Of a DNA stretch of 32,422 bases, positions 1 through 8,115 are shown piece after piece (the first letter of the stretch is position 1; each line of letters starts with the position of its first letter). Source of the stretch: Candidatus Kaiserbacteria bacterium. GTDB taxonomy: Bacteria > Patescibacteriota > Minisyncoccia > Phycocordibacterales > UBA2100. The translations under genes and the position numbers were made by a program. Under the pieces are notes generated by a model. It did no database searches and was not told where the DNA came from. It saw only the letters and a program-made list of their open reading frames with translations. The stretch spans positions 1 through 32,422 of the forward strand of contig JALWTP010000001.1 in the NCBI GenBank assembly GCA_027082835.1. The letters run 5' to 3'.

Positions 1-149
1 CACTCTTTGCATTCAAGTACGATTGCATATACTTCAGATTTGCGAATGGGAACCTTTACGATACTTCCCTTTGAAAAGGTTTCGGACGAGAAATAGGTGA
101 GTGCGTCTTTTGATCGTTTTTGAATAGGGGAAACAGTTACTAAATACAT
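1..149 (-). CDS. priA: Primosomal protein N' (PriA), N-terminal fragment
   Basis: The minus strand opens at an ATG (147-149) and stays open for 49 codons to the window edge, so only the N-terminus is present. The protein begins MYLVTVSPIQ and continues with LTYFSS, then GSIVKVPIR and YAIVLE. This resembles the 3'-DNA-end binding domain at the start of PriA, the helicase that restarts replication forks. The helicase core and zinc-binding part lie outside the window, so the call rests on a short N-terminal match. A TATACT hexamer ends 6 nt before the ATG and supports this start. It follows the PEGA-like protein by 57 bp on the same strand. Another protein with a similar N-terminal barrel cannot be excluded. 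Confidence 0.6.
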   Translation of the reverse strand, partial: MYLVTVSPIQKRSKDALTYFSSETFSKGSIVKVPIRKSEVYAIVLECKE

Positions 150-155
150 ACGAGT

Positions 156-161
156 AGTATA
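156..161 (-). promoter_or_regulatory. -10 hexamer of priA, leaderless-type
   Basis: TATACT on the minus strand, 6 nt from the priA ATG. Transcription would be expected to start at the start codon. Confidence 0.5.
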
Positions 162-205
162 TAGCTTGAATAGAAATACCGCTATGTATTAACACTCACT
201 AGGAT

Positions 206-1054
206 TTAATATGAAAGTGTAAAGAATTTGTCGCCGTCTTGTATGAAAAGAAGTCGTTTTGTATCTGGCGATGGTGTCGCTTTAGGCGAAGTGCCTTTAT
301 AGAGCGGGAAGAAGTTTTCAACGGAATCGCCTTGTATATCTATTACCGCCACGGTGTCTTGGGCCGATATGATAATTGCCGTATCGGTATCATTGTACCA
401 GTTTATGGAGCGTATTGGTGTTTTTGCAGTAAAGACTTTCTTTTGTGTATCTTTATATTGTTCGTATATAGTCACTCCTTCCACCCATATTTTTTTATCA
501 TTTTTAATAAGTGGTGTTGAGCGGGTCGGCTCACGGTAGTTATTTATTAAATGGCTCGCTGTCTGTATACGCTCAGCGTCTTTTTCTTTGTTGAGTTCAA
601 CTACCTTTGGTGTTCGTGTCACTTGTGTAGGGTGAAATGTTATACGCTCTCCCTTGGATGGAGTAGTCGTTATAATCCATGGCCACACATCAGCGCGCGA
701 TACGATGATGGAGTGTTTTTTTGGAGTAAGGCCGTCTATTTTTGCAACTCCCGACTTATGAATACTGCTAATGCGTCTCTTGTCTACATAGATACTGCTG
801 TTTGGGAGTGAATTGGTTATAGAAATGGTTGCGCCACGCACTATGGAGAATCCTGAAACGACAAATCCAAATTGTGACAGAAGTCCATAGCACAAGACGG
901 CGAGAGATATAGCTCCCGCGCCATACAAAACATATAGTTTTGTGCGCACTCTTTTTTTCATATAGATATTAAAGCAATTTACAGCGCATAATGCAAAGGA
1001 AATGCCGGCAATAGATGCCGGCATTATTATATTGAGCAAGTGGATTGAAATCAC
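206..1054 (-). CDS. Membrane-anchored protein with PEGA-like domain
   Basis: Predicted 282-residue protein of unknown function. The N-terminal 65 or so residues hold two hydrophobic segments (about 5-27 and 40-64). Next comes a stretch resembling a PEGA domain (about 74-125: ISITNSLPNSSIYVDKR, then GVAKIDGLTPKKHSI), a fold often found in surface proteins. The rest contains strands such as TPIRSINWYNDTDTAIIIS and SPDTKRLLFIQDGD, suggestive of beta-propeller-like repeats. It probably faces the outside of the membrane. The GTG start overlaps the TGA of the upstream 81-residue gene by 4 nt (GTGA), which suggests translational coupling. An alternative ATG 10 codons later lies inside a strong hairpin (1001-1025). 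No specific function can be given. Confidence 0.7.
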   Translation of the reverse strand: MISIHLLNIIMPASIAGISFALCAVNCFNIYMKKRVRTKLYVLYGAGAISLAVLCYGLLSQFGFVVSGFSIVRGATISITNSLPNSSIYVDKRRISSIHKSGVAKIDGLTPKKHSIIVSRADVWPWIITTTPSKGERITFHPTQVTRTPKVVELNKEKDAERIQTASHLINNYREPTRSTPLIKNDKKIWVEGVTIYEQYKDTQKKVFTAKTPIRSINWYNDTDTAIIISAQDTVAVIDIQGDSVENFFPLYKGTSPKATPSPDTKRLLFIQDGDKFFTLSY

Positions 1055-1296
1055 TTGAAGGAATATTGATTTCGTGGAATCGTGACCTTAAATTCGCGGT
1101 CTTCGTCGCCGAATATGCACTTTATGGCACCGTTTTCGGCTGGCCACCAATCGATCATTCTGCAGCAAGATCCGTTTCGGATTCCACCAAGAATTCGATG
1201 AGCCCTTCTCTCAACAAGGCGATTGAATTCCGGGGTCAATTTAGGTTTCACTTTTCCGCCTGGTAGCGGAGCGTCAAGTGCTTTCTTTTTTGTCAT
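1051..1296 (-). CDS. Unknown 81-residue protein with strong Shine-Dalgarno
   Basis: I do not recognise this protein. It begins MTKKKALDAPLPGGKVKPK, is rich in basic residues in its first half, and contains HRILGGIRNGSCCRMIDWWP followed by GAIKCIFGDEDREFKVTIPR. Two adjacent cysteines plus a third, and a WW pair, are its notable features. There is no signal peptide or membrane segment. The ATG at 1294-1296 is chosen over upstream in-frame starts because AGGAG (1303-1307) sits 6 nt before it. Its TGA overlaps the GTG of the PEGA-like gene, so the two form a small operon running divergently from mreB. Confidence 0.6.
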   Translation of the reverse strand: MTKKKALDAPLPGGKVKPKLTPEFNRLVERRAHRILGGIRNGSCCRMIDWWPAENGAIKCIFGDEDREFKVTIPRNQYSFK

Positions 1297-1302
1297 TACA
1301 AT

Positions 1303-1307
1303 CTCCT
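1303..1307 (-). promoter_or_regulatory. Shine-Dalgarno AGGAG deciding the 81-aa start
   Basis: AGGAG on the minus strand with 6 nt to the ATG. Clear Shine-Dalgarno sequences are rare in this window. Confidence 0.6.
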
Positions 1308-1351
1308 GTTTTGATTTGCCGAGGTACATAATTGCATATTGAAACAGGTCG

Positions 1352-1397
1352 TGCAACTGAGCGTCTCAACACAGTGGATTGACACGCTCCGATTGCA
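1352..1397. other. Nested inverted repeat between divergent genes
   Basis: TGCAA (1352-1356) and GAGCGT (1359-1364) pair with ACGCTC (1384-1389) and TTGCA (1393-1397). This could form an 11-bp hairpin with a small internal loop, between the 81-aa gene and mreB. There is no T-run, so it is not an obvious terminator. It could be a leader structure or an operator. Confidence 0.35.
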
Positions 1398-1441
1398 GGT
1401 GTATATCTGAAATTTTACAAGCCAAAGAGGAAAGATTCAGG

Positions 1442-1447
1442 TACAAT
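1442..1447 (+). promoter_or_regulatory. -10 hexamer of first mreB
   Basis: TACAAT, 10 nt before the ATG at 1458. It overlaps the earlier in-frame ATG at 1446, which argues against that earlier start. Confidence 0.45.
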
Positions 1448-1457
1448 GCAAAGCACT

Positions 1458-2483
1458 ATGTTTAAGTTTAACTTCACTATGAAGCCGAAATTGGGGATTG
1501 ACCTCGGTACCACCTATACACTGGTGTATGTTCCCAATAAAGGGGTGGTGTTGCGAGAGCCATCTGTGGTGGCAGTATCGGAACAAGACAATAAAATACT
1601 TGCCGTTGGCGATGAAGCAAAAGAGATGATAGGACGAACTCCTGATGATATTGTCGCCTACAGACCAATGAAAGACGGCGTGATAGCGGACTATCGCGTA
1701 ACCGAGGCGATGCTTCGCTACTATATGCGCAAGGCAATGAGCTGGCAAACCATCTTTCGTCCTGATGTTATTATTTCGGTCCCTGCAGGGGTAACCTCTG
1801 CAGAGAGGCGCGCGGTGGTGGAAGCTGCTATTAAAGCGGGAGCAAAAACGGCACAGGTAGTGAAAGAGCCCATACTCGCGGCAATCGGAGCGGGTATTCC
1901 CATTCATGAAGCCCATGGTCATATGATAGTAGACATCGGCGGCGGAACGATAGATGTTGCCGTGATAGCACTCGGCGGTATCGTAGCTTCCACTTCGGTC
2001 AAATGTGCGGGAAATAGAATGGACGAAGCAATAATTGCGCATATGAAAAAGACATTTAATCTTGCGATTGGCGATACAATGGCAGAGGCGATCAAGGTCA
2101 CTATTGGCTCGGCAATTCCGCTTGAAGAAGAGTTGGTAATGACGGTAAAAGGACGCGACTATCTCACCGGACTACCAAAGTCAGTTGAGCTTTCAACAAA
2201 TGAAATAGTAAAAGCACTCGGAAGAGAGTTGCGTGAGATAATTAAAGCAATTCGCGATGTACTGCAAGAAACACCACCGGAACTTGCATCAGACATTATT
2301 GACAATGGTATAATTATGACCGGCGGTTCAAGTCAGCTGCGCAATTTTCCCGAGTTGGTATATCGGCGCACCGGTGTACGCGCACAACTTGCAGACGATG
2401 CGCTCTTTAGTGTGGTAAAAGGAACGGGTATAGCGCTGGAGCATCTGAATGTATACAAAAAAGCCATTATCGCCAAGCGATAG
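1458..2483 (+). CDS. mreB: MreB-family actin-like protein, first copy
   Basis: Bacterial actin homologue of 341 residues that would polymerise under the membrane and position wall synthesis. Actin-fold nucleotide motifs are intact: phosphate-1 GIDLGTTYT near residue 12, phosphate-2 VDIGGGTIDVAVI near 155, and a late MTGGSSQLRN. The N-terminus (MFKFNFTMKPKLG) is shorter than that of the second copy at 6245. ATG 1458 is preferred over 1446 because the latter lies in the TACAAT hexamer; ATG 1479 is also possible. Only 2 bp separate it from the HolB-like gene, so they are probably co-transcribed. It stands apart from mreC/mreD, so it may be a specialised MreB/Mbl-type paralogue. Confidence 0.88.
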   Translation: MFKFNFTMKPKLGIDLGTTYTLVYVPNKGVVLREPSVVAVSEQDNKILAVGDEAKEMIGRTPDDIVAYRPMKDGVIADYRVTEAMLRYYMRKAMSWQTIFRPDVIISVPAGVTSAERRAVVEAAIKAGAKTAQVVKEPILAAIGAGIPIHEAHGHMIVDIGGGTIDVAVIALGGIVASTSVKCAGNRMDEAIIAHMKKTFNLAIGDTMAEAIKVTIGSAIPLEEELVMTVKGRDYLTGLPKSVELSTNEIVKALGRELREIIKAIRDVLQETPPELASDIIDNGIIMTGGSSQLRNFPELVYRRTGVRAQLADDALFSVVKGTGIALEHLNVYKKAIIAKR

Positions 2484-2485
2484 TT

Positions 2486-3118
2486 ATGATTCTCAAAGAA
2501 ATTGAAAACAAAGATCTCTTTCACACCTATATATGTGAAAGTTCCGATTCAGATATAGTACGCAATATAACAGCGGCGCTAAAAAAAGCATATCCGGAAG
2601 CAGAATTATATGCACGCGAGTTTGATTTGTTTGGTGTTGACGATAGTCGAGAGCTTTTTGAGCGGGCGAGTGTGAAGTCTGCAAACGGGCAATGCTTTGT
2701 ATATAAGATACACAAGATTACATCAGAGGCACAAAACGCACTGCTTAAACTACTTGAAGAACCCGCTCCTCATACACATTTCTTTTTCTGTTTTCCATAC
2801 ATTGGGTCACTGATGCCGACGGTGCTGTCGCGTGCGCGCGTGATAAAGGCAGATGGTACAGGAGGCGATGCGACAGAGAGTGTATTGAACCTTTCCAAGA
2901 AAGAGTTGATAGAAAAAATAGGGGAACTGGCTGATGAAAAGGATATAAATGGTGCAAACGATTTACTGAAGAATATAGAGCGCGAGGCATACGCAAAAGC
3001 ACTACACAAAACACATACTGATTTATTTATTCATATCGCAAATGTACGAAGAGCACTGCAAGGTAGCGGCACTTCTATAAAGATGCTTCTTGAGAGTGTG
3101 GTGCTACTGCTTCCGTAG
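2486..3118 (+). CDS. holB: DNA polymerase III delta-prime-like subunit (short)
   Basis: Clamp-loader-like protein of 210 residues. The diagnostic block is SEAQNALLKLLEEPAP followed by HFFFCF and MPTVLSRARVI, typical of the delta-prime/DnaX AAA+ domain (sensor region and SRC-like SRA). The usual Walker A glycine loop and zinc-binding cysteines of the family are absent. It is much shorter than a full delta-prime (about 330 aa), so it would be a non-hydrolysing loader subunit. It starts 2 bp after mreB. Assignment to holB rather than a truncated dnaX-like gene rests on the missing ATPase loop and on a separate dnaX at 29554. Confidence 0.7.
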   Translation: MILKEIENKDLFHTYICESSDSDIVRNITAALKKAYPEAELYAREFDLFGVDDSRELFERASVKSANGQCFVYKIHKITSEAQNALLKLLEEPAPHTHFFFCFPYIGSLMPTVLSRARVIKADGTGGDATESVLNLSKKELIEKIGELADEKDINGANDLLKNIEREAYAKALHKTHTDLFIHIANVRRALQGSGTSIKMLLESVVLLLP

Positions 3119-3137
3119 AGAACAAAATAGAATATGT

Positions 3138-3143
3138 TATACT
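3138..3143 (+). promoter_or_regulatory. -10 hexamer of frr, leaderless-type
   Basis: TATACT, 6 nt before the ATG at 3150. Confidence 0.5.
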
Positions 3144-3149
3144 ACAGTT

Positions 3150-3698
3150 ATGTTTGATTTTTCAGAATTACAACTAAAACTTTCAGAAGTCCGAGAGTGG
3201 CTTGTCAAAGAGTATAAAGGCGTGCGCACAGGACGAGCGACACCTTCGTTCTTGGATTCCATTCAAGTTGAAAGCTATGGATCTCGTGTGCCGCTTAATC
3301 AGGTTGCAAATGTAGGAGTGGAAGATGCCAGGACACTTAAAATATCTCCTTGGGATGCTTCTACACTTAAAGATATAGAAAAGGCAATTACCAATGCCGA
3401 TCTTGGAGTAGGTGTACTTAACGATGGAGCGGGTATTCGCATTTCATTTCCCGAGCTTACCTCAGAGAGACGAGAGTCATTGATTAAAATTGCAAAAGAC
3501 AAGCTTGAGTCTGCACGACAAAGTGTGCGTGGAGCACGCGAAGACGCGTGGAACAAAATCCAAGAAGCAGAAAAGGCGGGAGAGATAAGCGAAGATGAAA
3601 AATTTAAGGCAAAGGATGACTTGCAGAAAAAAATAGACGAAGAGAATACGGCACTTGAAGAAATGTTTGCCAAAAAACAGGAGGAGATTAATAACTAA
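3150..3698 (+). CDS. frr: Ribosome recycling factor
   Basis: With EF-G, this factor splits the post-termination ribosome. At 182 residues it is close to the usual 185. It shows the family signature VKEYKGVRTGRATPSFLDSI (about 18-37), then SPWDAS, the PELTSERRE block, and a long C-terminal helix arm with VRGAREDAWNKIQEAEK. ATG 3150 is chosen over the upstream in-frame start at 3090, which would overlap the HolB-like gene, because the family begins just here and a TATACT hexamer lies 6 nt upstream. It probably has its own promoter. Confidence 0.95.
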   Translation: MFDFSELQLKLSEVREWLVKEYKGVRTGRATPSFLDSIQVESYGSRVPLNQVANVGVEDARTLKISPWDASTLKDIEKAITNADLGVGVLNDGAGIRISFPELTSERRESLIKIAKDKLESARQSVRGAREDAWNKIQEAEKAGEISEDEKFKAKDDLQKKIDEENTALEEMFAKKQEEINN

Positions 3699-3764
3699 CC
3701 AATTTTCTGTAATAGATATCCCCCATAAATATATAGTATCGGGGCGGAAAAGATGTGGGTAGGA

Positions 3765-3770
3765 TATACT
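3765..3770 (+). promoter_or_regulatory. -10 hexamer of rseP
   Basis: TATACT, 10 nt before the ATG at 3781. Confidence 0.45.
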
Positions 3771-3780
3771 ACACTGTGAT

Positions 3781-4899
3781 ATGGAAGTTTTTACATTTAT
3801 TGCGATATTGGTAGTGCTCATTGTAGTCCATGAATTGGGGCATTTTTTAACAGCAAAACTTTTTGGTATTAAAGTTGACGAGTTTGGGATTGGGTACCCG
3901 CCACGGGCTGCTATTTTTGGAAAGATTGGTGACACGCTCTACACATTGAACTGGCTTCCGTTTGGAGGGTTTGTGCGGATATATGGGGAAGACGATACTA
4001 TTGAATATAATGAAGAAACGGCAAAAGTGGCATTTTCGCAAAAACCACGAATAGTGCAGGCATGTGTTTTGTCTGCCGGTGTTGTCTTTAATGTTATTTT
4101 TGCATGGATGTTGTTTACTGCAGTATTGCTGCTTGGTGCACCGTCTACTGTTGACGAAGCTAAAGTAATAGACGGTAGTGCTTCAGCACGATTGGTGCTT
4201 ACGGCAGTATTGCCTCAGTCGCCTGCGCAAGAGGTAGGGCTGACTTCGGGAGATGAGATAGTAAACATTACCAGCAAAGGACATAGCGTGGGACATTTGG
4301 TACCCAGTGAGGTCTCCGCATTTATTCAAGACAATGTTAGTAGAGATATTGTAATATCATACAAACGCGAAGGTGACGACACCATCTTTAAAACGATCCC
4401 ATTTTCTGCGGCACACGGAGTGCTGAAGAGTAGTCCGGGTACGCCGGCTATCGGAATAAGTATGGCACTTATTGGCGACTCTCGTCTTTCCTTTGGAGAA
4501 GCGGCAGTGCGCGCCGGAAAACAAACGGTACACACAGCATACGCAGTGGTGGTTGGCCTTAAAGGGTTTTTCACCACGGTAGTCTTGGGCACTGCCGATT
4601 GGAGTCAGATTGCGGGACCTGTTGGATTAGTGAGTTTGGTGGGAGATGCTACTTCTGTTGGATTTGTATATTTACTGTACTTCATTGCGTTTATATCGGT
4701 CAATCTTGCTGTTATAAACTTGATACCGCTTCCTGCACTTGATGGTGGGCGTTTAGCAATACTTGGTATTGAAGCCGTTATCCGCAGACCGCTTCGAAAT
4801 AGAGTTATGTCTTGGATCAATGTCATTGGGTTTGGCGGACTGATACTGCTGATGATAATTGTTACCTATCACGATATCATCAATCTTTTGATGCGATAA
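3781..4899 (+). CDS. rseP: RseP-type site-2 membrane metalloprotease
   Basis: Intramembrane zinc protease of 372 residues that cleaves membrane proteins such as anti-sigma factors or signal-peptide remnants. The first transmembrane segment carries HELGH (residues 17-21), the zinc site. A hydrophobic segment follows near 96-118, then a PDZ-like region (about 140-210, with LPQSPAQEVGLTSGDEIV). The third zinc ligand is in NLIPLPALDGGRL near 310-325, and a terminal membrane helix follows. All catalytic parts are intact. It lies between frr and proS, an order seen in other bacteria. The actual substrate is unknown, and no anti-sigma factor is visible here. Confidence 0.93.
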   Translation: MEVFTFIAILVVLIVVHELGHFLTAKLFGIKVDEFGIGYPPRAAIFGKIGDTLYTLNWLPFGGFVRIYGEDDTIEYNEETAKVAFSQKPRIVQACVLSAGVVFNVIFAWMLFTAVLLLGAPSTVDEAKVIDGSASARLVLTAVLPQSPAQEVGLTSGDEIVNITSKGHSVGHLVPSEVSAFIQDNVSRDIVISYKREGDDTIFKTIPFSAAHGVLKSSPGTPAIGISMALIGDSRLSFGEAAVRAGKQTVHTAYAVVVGLKGFFTTVVLGTADWSQIAGPVGLVSLVGDATSVGFVYLLYFIAFISVNLAVINLIPLPALDGGRLAILGIEAVIRRPLRNRVMSWINVIGFGGLILLMIIVTYHDIINLLMR

Positions 4900-4950
4900 T
4901 AATGCAAAATGTAAAGACCTCATAGATTGGAGATTGGTAGTGTTTTCTGG

Positions 4951-4956
4951 TACTAT
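4951..4956 (+). promoter_or_regulatory. -10 hexamer of proS
   Basis: TACTAT, 9 nt before ATG 4966. It supports this start over the in-frame one at 4927. Confidence 0.4.
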
Positions 4957-4965
4957 GCGTACCAT

Positions 4966-6240
4966 ATGAAAACAGCAGTACGACAATCAGATCTATTTAC
5001 TAAAACACGAAAAGAGGCACCAAAGGACGAAGTATCAAAAAATGCAAAACTCCTTATTCGTGCCGGCTACATTCATAAAGAAATGGCGGGAGTTTATGAC
5101 CTTCTACCTCTGGGGTTGCGTACTTTTAATAATATAGTGCGAGTCATTCGTGAAGAGATGGATAGTATCGGCGGGCAGGAGATGAGTATGTCAGCACTGC
5201 AAGATCCTGAAGTGTGGAAGCTCTCCGGCAGATGGGACGATGAGCAAGTGGATGTGTGGTTTAAAACACATCTTCACAGTGGAGAGAAGTATCACGGTGG
5301 ATCGCAATTGGGTATTGCCAACACACACGAAGAGCCAATAACAAAACTTTTGAAAGGGCACATTTCTTCGTATAAAGATTTGCCAAAATATGTATATCAA
5401 TTTCAGACTAAGTTTCGTAACGAGGTGCGTGCAAAAAGCGGCATAATGCGAACACGGGAGTTTGTAATGAAAGATTTATATTCTTTCAACACAGACGAAG
5501 TGGGATTTCGTGAGTTTTATGAAAAGTGTGCTGATGCGTATGTGCGCATTTTCAAGCGATTGGGCATAGGAGATAAAACATACCGCACCTTTGCAAGTGG
5601 AGGATCTTTTTCTCAGTTTAGTGATGAGTTCCAAACGGTGTCAGAGTCCGGTGAAGATCTTATTTATATTAACGAAAAAGAAGGAAGAGCGCTCAATAAA
5701 GAAGTGAATACCGAAGAAGTGATAAAAGATCTTGGTTGGGACGGAGTTGAGTTGAAAGAGCAAAAGGCAATAGAGGTGGGAAACATCTTTCCTTTGGGTA
5801 CAAAGTTCTCAGAGGCAATTGGATTGCAATATAAGAACGAGGAAGGGAAGCCGGTATACCCTATTATGGGATCATATGGTATCGGTCCTGCTCGTGCTAT
5901 GGGGACTGTTGCCGAAATACTCTCAGATGAAAGAGGGTTGGTATGGCCAGAGGAGATAGCACCGTTTAAGTATCATATGATTTCACTTGATAACGGAAAC
6001 GAAGAAGTAAAAAATGAGGCGGAGCGACTTTTTGAAGAGATGACCGAAAGAGGGATGAGGGGTTTGTAGGACGATAGGGCACTGCGCGCCGGCAAGAAAT
6101 TTGCCGATGCTGATCTTATCGGTATTCCAAAGCAAATAATCATAAGCGAAAAAACGCTGGCTTCGGGCGAGTATGAGATTATAAATAGAGCAACGGGAGT
6201 GTCTACTTTGGTGCACGAACAGGACTTACTTAACGAATAG
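4966..6240 (+). pseudogene. proS: Prolyl-tRNA synthetase interrupted by in-frame TAG
   Basis: Class II synthetase charging tRNA-Pro. The catalytic core is complete: AGVYDLLPLG, THEEPITKLL, KFRNEVRAKSGIMRTREFVMKD (motif 2) and MGSYGIGPAR (motif 3). It lacks the large editing insertion, as in the short bacterial ProS type. Codon 368 (6067-6069) is TAG. The same frame continues at once with DDRALRAGKKFADADLIGIP and ends at 6240, giving 424 residues in all. The segment after the stop is the anticodon-binding domain and looks undamaged. Possible explanations are a recent nonsense mutation (for example TTG to TAG), a sequencing or assembly error, or read-through. TAG ends other genes here, so it is not generally reassigned. 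The start follows family length and the TACTAT hexamer. Confidence 0.85.
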
Positions 6241-6244
6241 GTAT

Positions 6245-7327
6245 ATGGAAGTAGTGCGCAGATGGATACAAATAATACGAACTAAGATATCAGGTCTTTT
6301 CTCGGATGATATTGGCATTGATCTTGGTACGGCAAACACGCTCGTGTATGTGCACGGGAAAGGGATTGTGATAAACGAGCCGTCAATGGTGGCGATAAAC
6401 CAAAAAACAGGGCAAGTGGTTGCAATAGGTAATGATGCGAAAAATATGCTCGGACGTACTCCAGCGCATGTGGTAGCGGTCCAACCGCTGATAGATGGGG
6501 TGATATCAGACTTTGAAGTGGCAGAAGAAATGCTCGGATATTTGATACGCAAGGCACAGGACGGAAAACCAAAATTCTTTGGACCGCGTGTGGTTATTGG
6601 CGTACCGTCAGGTATAACATCGGTGCAGGTGCGTTCGGTACAAGACGCGGCGCGCAACGCGGGAGCTCGTGAGGTATTTATTGTAGAGGAGCCGATGGCG
6701 GCAGCGATAGGTATTCGTCTTCCGGTAAACAATCCGTCAGGTTCTATGATTATTGATATTGGTGGCGGTACTACTGATATTGGGGTTATTTCACTGGGTG
6801 GATTGGTGAATGCAAAAAATGTAAATATAGCGGGAGATAAATTGAATGATGATATTATCAATTATGTGCGTGGCGAGTTTAAAATACTTATAGGAACTCG
6901 CACTGCCGAGGCGATAAAAATAGCAACAGCGTCCGTATTTGAAAACGAAAATCCATTTGAAGAAACGATACGGGGACGCGACTTAGTTTCAGGACTTCCT
7001 CGCGAGGTGGTGATTACTGATGCAGATGTACGCGAAGCTATTGGAAGTTCCATAGACCAACTCGTAGACGCCGCCAAAGAGGTGCTGGAAACAGCTCCAC
7101 CTGAAGTGATATCCGACATAATGCAAAAAGGTATCTATCTTGCCGGAGGAGGAGCACTTATACGCGGGCTCCCTATGCTGTTGAGTGAAAATCTTGGGAT
7201 ACAAGTACATGTTCCTGATGATCCGCTTACGGCAGTGGTGCGCGGAACAGGAATGATATTAGAAGATTTACAAAAATATGAAGAAACACTTATCACACAG
7301 AGTCACGAACTTTCGCCGACTGAATAA
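6245..7327 (+). CDS. mreB: MreB rod-shape actin, second copy
   Basis: Actin-like cytoskeletal protein of 360 residues, the main rod-shape determinant by context because mreC, mreD and PBP2 follow. An amphipathic N-terminus (MEVVRRWIQIIRTKISGLF) may bind the membrane. Then come phosphate-1 IGIDLGTANTLVYV, phosphate-2 IDIGGGTTDIGVISLGG, and YLAGGGALIRGLP near the end. It is longer than the copy at 1458 and closer to textbook MreB. It starts 4 bp after the proS reading frame ends, so it may depend on read-through transcription from proS. Confidence 0.95.
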   Translation: MEVVRRWIQIIRTKISGLFSDDIGIDLGTANTLVYVHGKGIVINEPSMVAINQKTGQVVAIGNDAKNMLGRTPAHVVAVQPLIDGVISDFEVAEEMLGYLIRKAQDGKPKFFGPRVVIGVPSGITSVQVRSVQDAARNAGAREVFIVEEPMAAAIGIRLPVNNPSGSMIIDIGGGTTDIGVISLGGLVNAKNVNIAGDKLNDDIINYVRGEFKILIGTRTAEAIKIATASVFENENPFEETIRGRDLVSGLPREVVITDADVREAIGSSIDQLVDAAKEVLETAPPEVISDIMQKGIYLAGGGALIRGLPMLLSENLGIQVHVPDDPLTAVVRGTGMILEDLQKYEETLITQSHELSPTE

Positions 7328-8114
7328 TTCTGTCAGTTTTTCAATGCGTAGGCGTATTTTTACCGTTGCGGTAGCACTATTTTTGATAATGCTTTTGTTA
7401 AACTTTATAACAGGAGGAGCAGTATCTGCGTTTTTGCGTCCATCTGAAAAAATAATTTTCGGTACACACTCTTTTATACAAAAAATAACAAATCCAATAT
7501 ACATAACTTTTGTCAGTAAGAAGAAGCTACAAAAAGAAAATGAACAATTGAAAAACAAACTTATCTCATATGAACTCTACGCACTTAATAACAAAATACT
7601 TAAAGATGAAAATGACACATTGAGAGCATTTCTTGGTGGAGAGACTCTTACTCAGAAAGTGCAAAAAAGGCACTTAGAAAATGTATTAACAACATCTGGA
7701 ATAATGCATTATGGCGTTGTACCAATTACTTTTTCCGGATCGTATAATTCTCATATAGGTTCGTTAGTATTTTGGGGCAATGACGCTCTTATTGGCACAG
7801 TACAAAATGTATATAAACATACTCAAGATGTTTTGCTGTTTTCCGCATCTGGTGCTAAAACAAATGTATTATTGCGCACAGGCAAAAGAGATATACCAAT
7901 GGAGGTACAAGGAATCGGAGCGGGTAATATGGTGGGGAAGCTGCCGCGTGATATTGTGGTAAAAAAGGGAGATTCTGTTATTTATAAATCTGCACCGGAG
8001 GTGGTGCTTGGAATAGTTGGAAGTGTAGAAGCAAAGCCGTCTGACGCACTGCAGACAATACGCATATATGTTCCCATTAAAATAAATAGTATAAAGCAGG
8101 TGTTGGTAGAGTAA
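7278..8114 (+). CDS. mreC: Rod-shape protein MreC
   Basis: MreC links the MreB filament to wall enzymes outside the membrane. This 278-residue protein has a basic N-terminus, one membrane helix (about 27-50), a coiled coil (about 75-110, KKKLQKENEQLKNKL), then a beta-rich domain with GVVPITFSGSYNSHIGSLVFWG and IPMEVQGIGAGNMVGKLP. The start at 7278 overlaps mreB by 50 nt. A second in-frame ATG at 7344, after the mreB stop, is a reasonable alternative. mreD follows after 1 bp. Confidence 0.85.
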   Translation: MKKHLSHRVTNFRRLNNSVSFSMRRRIFTVAVALFLIMLLLNFITGGAVSAFLRPSEKIIFGTHSFIQKITNPIYITFVSKKKLQKENEQLKNKLISYELYALNNKILKDENDTLRAFLGGETLTQKVQKRHLENVLTTSGIMHYGVVPITFSGSYNSHIGSLVFWGNDALIGTVQNVYKHTQDVLLFSASGAKTNVLLRTGKRDIPMEVQGIGAGNMVGKLPRDIVVKKGDSVIYKSAPEVVLGIVGSVEAKPSDALQTIRIYVPIKINSIKQVLVE

Positions 8115-8115
8115 T

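Noticed and set aside
1446-1457. Upstream in-frame ATG of the first mreB
   Set aside because: It lies within the TACAAT hexamer and adds residues not expected for the family.
6226-6861. Minus-strand open frame of 211 codons
   Set aside because: Antisense shadow of mreB, Ser/Pro/Ile-rich with no domain.
7780-7962. Small plus-strand open frame inside mreC
   Set aside because: Out of frame within a well-supported gene, with no ribosome site or domain.
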